Shown one piece after another: positions 15,148 to 20,131 of a stretch of DNA of 20,131 nucleotides; the stretch's first letter is position 1, and every line of letters starts with the position of its first letter. The notes beneath the pieces were generated by a model that had not been told where the DNA came from, did not search any database, and saw nothing but the letters and a program-made list of their open reading frames with translations. This stretch comes from CAZQKL01 sp964593895 [NCBI: uncultured bacterium] (GTDB lineage Bacteria > DYJV01), in assembly GCA_964593895.1 (NCBI GenBank), contig CAZQKL010000025.1, forward strand, positions 1-20,131. The letters are read 5' to 3'. A program made the translations under genes and the position numbers.

Positions 15148-16508
15148 TTTTTCTTTTTAAAATACAATCTTATTGGAACACCTGTAAATTTAAATTTTTC
15201 TCTCAATTTATTAATTAAAAATCTTTTGTATGGTTCTTTTATCCCTTCAGGAAAATTTGTAAAACCAATAAATTTTGGAGGATTTGTTTCAACCTGAGTA
15301 ATATAGTTTATTTTAACTCTTTTTCCTCTATATGATGGAGGTGGAGTAAAATTCATAATTTCATGGATAAATTTATTCAATTCTGATGTCTTTAATCTTT
15401 TATTTTGAAATTTTGATATTTTTTCAATTAGATTGAATATTTTTTTTACATTCATTCCAGTTAAAGCTGAAATTGTAAGAAGAGGAGCATAATCAACAAA
15501 AGAGAGTTCTCCTTCAACTGCTTTTATATAATTTTCATTAACTTTACCTTTCAATAAATCCCATTTATTCAAAAGAATTATTAAACCTTTTCCTCTTGTA
15601 TCAATTAATCTTGCAAGTTTTTTATCCTGGTCTGTTACGCCCTCTGAAGCATCAATCATAAGAAGAATAATATCACTATTTTCAATTGTTTGTATTGCTT
15701 TAATAACAGAAAATTTTTCTAATTTATAGCTAATTCTACTTTTTCTTCTTATTCCTGCTGTATCTGTGAGTATATATTTTTTGTTTTTAAATTCAAAAAG
15801 AGTATCAACTGGGTCTCTTGTTGTTCCTGGATTTGGAGAGACAATTACTCTTTCATAGCCAAGAAGCTTATTTACAAGAGACGATTTTCCAGTATTTGGT
15901 CTTCCAATTATTCCAATTTTAGTTAATTTTTCATCATTTTTAATTTCTTCAATAAAAGGAAGTTCATTATAAATTTCAATAAATAAATCAACAAGTCCAA
16001 TTTTATGAACTGCAGATATAGGGAAGAATTTTTCAATTCCTAATTGATAAAATTCTACAATGTTTTTCTCATCTTTTCTTGAATCAATTTTGTTTACAAC
16101 ATAAATTATACTTTTTTCAGATTTTCTTAATAAGTTGTTTATCTCAACATCAAGATGAGTAATTCCCTCTTTCCCATCAAGGACAAAAAGAATTAAATCT
16201 GCTTCTTCAATTGCCAAAAGTGCATTCTGTTTTATTTGAGCTTCTATCTCTTCATTCTCGTCAAAAGTTATACCACCAGTGTCAATAAGTATAAATTTTT
16301 TATCATCAATTTGGGCTATAGAATATAATCTATCAACAGTAACTCCAGGAGTGTCATCAACCATTGCTCTATTTTCTTTTAAAATTCTATTAAAAAGGGT
16401 AGATTTCCCTACATTAGGTCTTCCAATTATTGCTACCACTGGAAGTGAAGTTGAACTGAATTTTGTATAATCTTGTGTATTCTCCATTTTTTTTGATAAG
16501 TTCATCAT
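15144..16508 (-). CDS. der: Ribosome assembly GTPase Der (EngA)
   Basis: A 454-residue protein with two GTPase domains in tandem and a C-terminal KH-like domain, the layout unique to Der, which acts in 50S subunit maturation. First G domain: GRPNVGKST (29-37), DTGG (76-79), NKID (139-142). Second: GRPNTGKSS (202-210), DTAG (249-252), NKWD (314-317). The KH-like part runs from about 360 to the end. Der normally starts right before VVAIIGRPN. Here about 22 extra residues precede it, beginning MMNLSKKMENTQ. The start at 16508 (or 16505) is preceded by AAGGG, and later candidate starts lack a ribosome site. The extension is encoded within the end of the upstream ABC exporter gene, read in another frame. 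Confidence 0.94.
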   Translation of the reverse strand: MMNLSKKMENTQDYTKFSSTSLPVVAIIGRPNVGKSTLFNRILKENRAMVDDTPGVTVDRLYSIAQIDDKKFILIDTGGITFDENEEIEAQIKQNALLAIEEADLILFVLDGKEGITHLDVEINNLLRKSEKSIIYVVNKIDSRKDEKNIVEFYQLGIEKFFPISAVHKIGLVDLFIEIYNELPFIEEIKNDEKLTKIGIIGRPNTGKSSLVNKLLGYERVIVSPNPGTTRDPVDTLFEFKNKKYILTDTAGIRRKSRISYKLEKFSVIKAIQTIENSDIILLMIDASEGVTDQDKKLARLIDTRGKGLIILLNKWDLLKGKVNENYIKAVEGELSFVDYAPLLTISALTGMNVKKIFNLIEKISKFQNKRLKTSELNKFIHEIMNFTPPPSYRGKRVKINYITQVETNPPKFIGFTNFPEGIKEPYKRFLINKLREKFKFTGVPIRLYFKKKN

Positions 16509-18165
16509 GAGTCCCTTCTTCTATAATTTGACCATTTTTTATTACATATATCCTATCAGCATCAATTATTGTTGATAATCTATGAGCAATAATTAACGCA
16601 GTTTTTCCAATAAGAAGTCTTTCCAACGCCTTCTGAACTTCTTTTTCAGATTCAGAATCAAGAGATGCAGTTGGTTCATCAAGTAAAAGTATAGGAGCAT
16701 TTTTTAGAAAAGCCCTTGCAATTGCAATTCTCTGTTTTTCTCCTCCTGAAAGTCTTACACCTTTTTCACCAACATTTGTTTTAAATCCATCTGGTAATTT
16801 CATAATAAAATTGTAAGCATTTGCATTTTTTGCTACTTCAATAATTTCCTCAGTTGTAGCGTCAGGATTTCCATATTTAATGTTATTTTCAATTGTGTCA
16901 TTAAATAAAATAATATCTTGAGAAACAATTGCAATATTTTTTCTTAAACTTTTCAGAGTAAAATTTCTTATGTCAATGCCATCAATTGTTATTTTTCCCT
17001 TATTAACATCATAAAATCTTGGAATAAGATTAATTATTGTTGATTTTCCACCACCACTTTCACCAACAAGAGCTATTTTTTTATTTTTTGGAATAACAAG
17101 ATTTATATCTTTTAAATCGTAATCCTCTGAATTTTCATTGTATTTAAAATAAACATGCTCAAATTTTATTTCTTTTCTAAATTCTTTAAGTTCAATTTTA
17201 CCTGTATCTTTTTCTTTTTCCTTATCAATAATTGAAAAAATTCTTTCAGCTGCTGCAATGCTTTCTTGAATTTGAAAATTTCTCTTGGAAATTCCTTTTA
17301 TTGGCTGATACATCATAAAAACCGCAGTTAAAAAAGAGAAGAATATTCCTGGTGTTGAATTTCCCTTTATAACCTGATATCCTCCATACCAAATTACAAA
17401 TGCAGCAACTAATGCTCCAATTAGTTCCATTAATGGAGAAGATAATGCCCTATATTTGATTTTTTTCATTAAAGTTTTAAAAAATTTTTCATTTTCAATT
17501 ACAAATTTTTTTAATTCCTCTTTTTCTGATAAAAAAGCTTTTACTATTTTTATCCCTGTAATGGTTTCATGTGCACATGAAGATAGGTCCCCTGCCTGAA
17601 GTTGATTTTTTTTGCTTGCTTTTTTTGATTTTTTCCCAAGTTTTATAACAGGTAATACCGCAACAGGTAAAACGTAAAGAGTAATACTTGCAAGCACAGG
17701 TTCTCTTATAAAAGCAACCACAATAAGGGAAATTATTGTTACACTATCTCTAATAATTCCACTTAAAGAATTTGTAACCGCATTCTGAATTAAAGAAACA
17801 TCATATAAAAGCCTTGAGATTATTGACCCAGTTGGAGTTTTATTAAAAAATCTCATAGGAAGATAAATTATATTTTCAAAAAGTTCCACTCTGATATCTG
17901 AAACAATCTTTTGACCAATAAATCCAATTAAATATGTCTGTAAAAAATTGAAAAAACCTTTTATTGCGTATAGCAAAATTACAACAATTGGGATAAGGTA
18001 TAGCATTTTTTGGTTTTTATTTATAAAAATATCATCAAGAACTGGTTTTACAAGATATGCTGTCCCTGATGAAGTTACTCCAACAATAATTAATGAAATT
18101 ATTGCAAGAACAATTCTTTTTTTATGTGGTTTTAAATATTGGACTAATCGCAAAAAATATTGCAT
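16414..18165 (-). CDS. msbA: ABC exporter of the MsbA type
   Basis: A 583-residue half-transporter: a six-helix membrane domain (about 1-300) and an ATP-binding domain. Visible motifs are Walker A GESGGGKS (368-375), the Q-loop Q416, the signature LSGGE (472-476), Walker B ILLLDE (492-497) and the switch histidine H528. It would act as a homodimer in the inner membrane. Overall resemblance is to MsbA, which flips lipid A-core across that membrane; a multidrug or peptide exporter of the same family cannot be excluded. The ATG at 18165 gives the standard start MQYFLRLVQYLKPHKKRI; a TTG 39 bases upstream has nothing to favour it. After the usual family ending (LYKIQF) the frame runs on for 12 residues into der. 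Confidence 0.88.
   Translation of the reverse strand: MQYFLRLVQYLKPHKKRIVLAIISLIIVGVTSSGTAYLVKPVLDDIFINKNQKMLYLIPIVVILLYAIKGFFNFLQTYLIGFIGQKIVSDIRVELFENIIYLPMRFFNKTPTGSIISRLLYDVSLIQNAVTNSLSGIIRDSVTIISLIVVAFIREPVLASITLYVLPVAVLPVIKLGKKSKKASKKNQLQAGDLSSCAHETITGIKIVKAFLSEKEELKKFVIENEKFFKTLMKKIKYRALSSPLMELIGALVAAFVIWYGGYQVIKGNSTPGIFFSFLTAVFMMYQPIKGISKRNFQIQESIAAAERIFSIIDKEKEKDTGKIELKEFRKEIKFEHVYFKYNENSEDYDLKDINLVIPKNKKIALVGESGGGKSTIINLIPRFYDVNKGKITIDGIDIRNFTLKSLRKNIAIVSQDIILFNDTIENNIKYGNPDATTEEIIEVAKNANAYNFIMKLPDGFKTNVGEKGVRLSGGEKQRIAIARAFLKNAPILLLDEPTASLDSESEKEVQKALERLLIGKTALIIAHRLSTIIDADRIYVIKNGQIIEEGTHDELIKKNGEYTRLYKIQFNFTSSGSNNWKT
16511..16520 (-). promoter_or_regulatory. Shine-Dalgarno that supports the early der start
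   Basis: On the minus strand AAGAAGGGAC ends two bases before the ATG-ATG pair at 16508 and 16505; AAGGG is four bases from the first and seven from the second. It lies inside the ABC exporter coding region, so der would be translated from an overlap of about 92-95 bases. The in-frame ATG at 16487 and the GTG before the VAIIG strand have no such site. Confidence 0.55.
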
Positions 18166-18192
18166 AAAAAAAGAATAACATAAAAAATTAGA

Positions 18193-18221
18193 TTTACAAA
18201 ACAATTTTTTTGTTGTATACA
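18193..18221 (+). promoter_or_regulatory. Candidate promoter of the malic enzyme gene
   Basis: TTTACA (18193-18198), a 17-base spacer, then TATACA (18216-18221). The predicted start near 18228 leaves a leader of about 24 bases that holds the ribosome binding site. It sits in the 86-base gap between the divergent exporter and malic enzyme genes. Confidence 0.5.
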
Positions 18222-18239
18222 GTATTCAGAATTTTATAT

Positions 18240-18246
18240 GGAGGTG
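18240..18246 (+). promoter_or_regulatory. Shine-Dalgarno that decides the malic enzyme start
   Basis: GGAGGTG lies five bases before the ATG at 18252. The in-frame TTG at 18210 would place translation before the predicted transcription start, so it is rejected. Confidence 0.85.
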
Positions 18247-18251
18247 AAATT

Positions 18252-19568
18252 ATGGCAAAAATACCACTAAAAGATATTTTAAATTACCATAGCAAACCAA
18301 GACCTGGCAAACTTGAAGTTATTCCTTCTAAACCTTGCTTTACTCAGAATGAATTATCAATTGCATATACTCCTGGTGTAGCAGAACCTTGTAAAATAAT
18401 TGCTGAAGATAATGAAAAAGTATATGAATATACTGGAAAGAGCAATCTTGTTGCAGTTATTTCAAATGGAACAGCTGTGCTTGGTCTTGGAAATATAGGT
18501 GCACTTGCCTCAAAACCTGTTATGGAAGGTAAAGGAGTGCTTTTTAAAAGATTTGCTGATGTAAATGTATTTGATATTGAAATTGATTCTGAAGATCCAG
18601 ATGATGTTATTAAAGTTTGTAAATTAATAGCTCCAACTTTTGGAGGAATAAATCTTGAAGATATAAAAGCTCCAGAATGTTTTTATATTGAGGAGAAATT
18701 AATAGAAGAGCTTGATATCCCAGTATTTCATGATGACCAGCATGGAACAGCAGTTATTGTTACTGCAGCGGTAATGAATGCTCTTGAAATTGTAGGGAAA
18801 AAGATTAGTGAAGTTAAAATTGCAATGAATGGAGCAGGTGCTGCGGGAATTGCAATTGCTAAAATGCTTTTAATTGCTGGAGCAAAAAAAGAGAACATTA
18901 TCATGTGTGATTCCAAAGGGGTGATTTATAAAGGAAGAGAAATTGGAATGAATAAATACAAAGAAGAATTTGCATCAGATACTAATAAAAGAACTCTTGA
19001 AGAAGCAATGGAAGGAGCAGATTTATTTATTGGAGTTTCAAAAAAAGATGTTGTTAGCCAGGAAATGGTGAAAAAGATGGCTGAAAATCCAATTATTTTT
19101 GCAATGGCAAATCCTGACCCTGAAATCAGACCTGAAAAAGTTTATGAAGTGAGAAAGGATGCAATTGTTGCTACTGGAAGAAGTGATTATCCTAATCAAG
19201 TTAATAATGTATTATGTTTTCCGTTTTTATTTAGAGGTGCTCTTGATGTTAGAGCAAGAAAGATAACTCCAAATATGAAACTTGCTGCAAGTAAAGCATT
19301 AAGTGAGCTTGCTAAAGAAGAAGTTCCTGAGTATGTGTTAAAAGCTTACAATGTTGATAAACTTGAATTTGGTCCTGAATATATAATTCCAAAACCTTTT
19401 GACCCAAGAGTTTTAACAAGAATGGCAATAAATGTTGCTAAAGCTGCTATGGAAGATGGAGTTGCAAGAAAACCAATAGAAGATTTTGAGGCATATAAAG
19501 ATTATCTTGAGAAAAAAGGAGAAAGTTTAATTAAAAATTTTAAAGAGATTATGAAAATACTTTCATAA
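18252..19568 (+). CDS. Malic enzyme (malate dehydrogenase, decarboxylating), short form
   Basis: A 438-residue cytoplasmic enzyme that converts malate to pyruvate and CO2 while reducing NAD(P)+, linking the citric acid cycle to pyruvate. Catalytic and metal residues of the family can be placed: Y39 in AYTPGVAEPC, K94 in GKGVLFKRFADV, E136-D137 in GGINLEDI, and D161-D162 in FHDDQHGTA. The Rossmann loop is NGAGAAGIA (193-201), followed by D220 at the end of the next strand. The length is that of the single-domain bacterial form; it lacks the phosphotransacetylase-like tail of MaeB. Cofactor choice cannot be settled by eye. It is a single-gene unit with its own promoter, Shine-Dalgarno and terminator. 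Confidence 0.95.
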   Translation: MAKIPLKDILNYHSKPRPGKLEVIPSKPCFTQNELSIAYTPGVAEPCKIIAEDNEKVYEYTGKSNLVAVISNGTAVLGLGNIGALASKPVMEGKGVLFKRFADVNVFDIEIDSEDPDDVIKVCKLIAPTFGGINLEDIKAPECFYIEEKLIEELDIPVFHDDQHGTAVIVTAAVMNALEIVGKKISEVKIAMNGAGAAGIAIAKMLLIAGAKKENIIMCDSKGVIYKGREIGMNKYKEEFASDTNKRTLEEAMEGADLFIGVSKKDVVSQEMVKKMAENPIIFAMANPDPEIRPEKVYEVRKDAIVATGRSDYPNQVNNVLCFPFLFRGALDVRARKITPNMKLAASKALSELAKEEVPEYVLKAYNVDKLEFGPEYIIPKPFDPRVLTRMAINVAKAAMEDGVARKPIEDFEAYKDYLEKKGESLIKNFKEIMKILS

Positions 19569-19577
19569 TAAAAGAAG

Positions 19578-19600
19578 AAAGCCGGCTGTTGCCGGCTTTT
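19578..19600. terminator. Rho-independent terminator after the malic enzyme gene
   Basis: AAAGCCGGC (19578-19586), loop TGTT, GCCGGCTTT (19591-19599) form a perfect 9-bp stem followed by T. It is the only strong GC-rich hairpin outside rnpB in this AT-rich window. It lies ten bases after the malic enzyme stop. On the other strand the stem is followed by TCTTCTTTTA, so it can also end transcription of the convergent gene at 19604. Confidence 0.9.
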
Positions 19601-19603
19601 ATC

Positions 19604-20131
19604 CTAAATTTTTACTTGATTAATATTTAAAATATCCATATATTCCCATTCTTTATATGCCATAGCATAGATGTTTCTTTCAGTAAGATAATCCACCATT
19701 TCTTTTTCAAACCTCAGTGTTGCAAGAATAGGGATGATTTTATAATTTTTATATTCAGGATATAAAATTTGAAATTTAGGAATTTTTTTGTTTAAAAATT
19801 CTTCTACATGAGCTTTTCTTGAAGAAGATTTTACTTCAATTATAAAAACTTTTTGAGTATCATCAGAAATAGCTAAAACATCATATTCATCTTTTACATC
19901 TTTCCTTTTTCTCCTTATATTCATTGATATTTCTGTAATTTCACAATTAAAATACTTTTCAATAACAGGTCTTGTAGACGGATATATTATATCTGCAACA
20001 ATTGTTCCCATTTTGTTAGCAAGTGCTCCCCATTGCTTATTCATCCTTTTATGTTCTTCCTTTACATATTCTTTAAAATCTTTCATTTCATCTTTGAAGG
20101 CTCTCATCTCATCTTTGAAATCTTTCATTTC
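19604..20131 (-). CDS. PD-(D/E)XK nuclease-like protein with N-terminal heptad repeats, partial
   Basis: At least 174 residues. The frame is still open at the window edge, and the ATG at 20128 may not be the true start. Residues 1-30 form a coiled coil with the repeating unit F-K-D-E-M-x-x (Phe at 4, 11 and 18). Residues about 31-60 (MNKQWGALANKMGTIVADII...) and the core EYDVLAISDD...FIIEVKSS match a family of PD-(D/E)XK nuclease-like proteins: D83, E98 and K100 are the candidate active-site residues (D...E-V-K). Such proteins are common as many-copy hypothetical genes in thermophiles and cyanobacteria; their substrate is not known. A transposon-linked or restriction role is possible but nothing nearby shows it. 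It ends 4 bases from the shared terminator. Confidence 0.8.
   Translation of the reverse strand, partial: EMKDFKDEMRAFKDEMKDFKEYVKEEHKRMNKQWGALANKMGTIVADIIYPSTRPVIEKYFNCEITEISMNIRRKRKDVKDEYDVLAISDDTQKVFIIEVKSSSRKAHVEEFLNKKIPKFQILYPEYKNYKIIPILATLRFEKEMVDYLTERNIYAMAYKEWEYMDILNINQVKI
20063..20131 (-). repeat. 21-bp tandem repeats coding for a coiled-coil heptad
   Basis: CATCTTTGAA recurs at 20089-20098 and 20110-20119, 21 bases apart, and the related TCTTTCATTTC occurs at 20079-20089 and 20121-20131. The period equals seven codons. The array reaches the window edge and may go on beyond it. Confidence 0.7.

Noticed and set aside
15130-15165. Possible terminator at the fliT-like/der junction (AAAGCTTTAAAGTTTAA followed by T-rich sequence)
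   Set aside because: Only a very short A-T stem; such pairings are expected by chance in this base composition.
16279-16470. Plus-strand open frame opposite der
   Set aside because: It is a mirror of the first GTPase domain with no supporting signal.
18165-18204. Upstream TTG extension of the ABC exporter
   Set aside because: The added residues are not family-like, and the ATG at 18165 gives the standard N-terminus.
1-20131. CRISPR array, tRNA genes, insertion sequences, prophage or toxin-antitoxin pair
   Set aside because: No regularly spaced repeats, no cloverleaf sequence, no transposase or integrase motifs and no matching terminal repeats were seen on either strand.

Overview
The window comes from a strongly AT-rich bacterial chromosome with tightly packed, often overlapping genes. 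It suggests a flagellated, Gram-negative (two-membrane) bacterium: there is an MsbA-type lipid exporter, an AsmA/YhdP-like envelope protein, a lipoprotein lytic transglycosylase, CheY and a FliD-type filament cap. The RNase P RNA is of the ancestral bacterial (A) type. The mix would fit lineages such as Deferribacterota or Desulfobacterota-like groups, but the sequence alone does not fix the phylum.

Layout. (1) 1-923, plus strand: the 3' part of rnpB, cut by the window edge, then a small flavoprotein with a cysteine cluster. (2) 906-6949, minus strand: an operon reading comF-like, AsmA/YhdP-like giant, tadA, HD-GYP protein. All junctions overlap or touch, and its tail overlaps the flavoprotein tail. 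(3) 7035-15147, plus strand: a long run of bioA, cheY, HEAT-repeat protein, degenerate receiver fused to an anti-sigma-type ATPase, a 94-residue charged protein, LysM lytic transglycosylase, a 201-residue protein, a divergent fliD, and a fliT-like coiled coil. (4) 15144-18165, minus strand: msbA-like exporter and der, overlapping by about 95 bases in different frames. (5) 18252-19568, plus strand: malic enzyme with a clear promoter and ribosome binding site, closed by a strong GC-rich terminator. (6) 19604 to the window end, minus strand: a PD-(D/E)XK-type nuclease-like protein with N-terminal heptad repeats, cut by the window edge.

Functionally, region 3 is the most interesting. It joins a flagellar motor signal (CheY), two candidate regulatory proteins (HEAT array, receiver/ATPase), a peptidoglycan-cutting enzyme, an atypical filament cap with an EF-hand-like calcium loop, and a probable cap chaperone. 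It may be a flagellar assembly and regulation module whose uncharacterised members act together. Region 2 combines envelope lipid transport, tRNA editing and cyclic-di-GMP turnover, and looks like a housekeeping operon held together by translational coupling rather than by shared function.

No tRNA, CRISPR array, insertion sequence or prophage was seen. All intergenic gaps are short (under about 90 bases); there is no gene-free stretch above 300 bases apart from the rnpB RNA itself.
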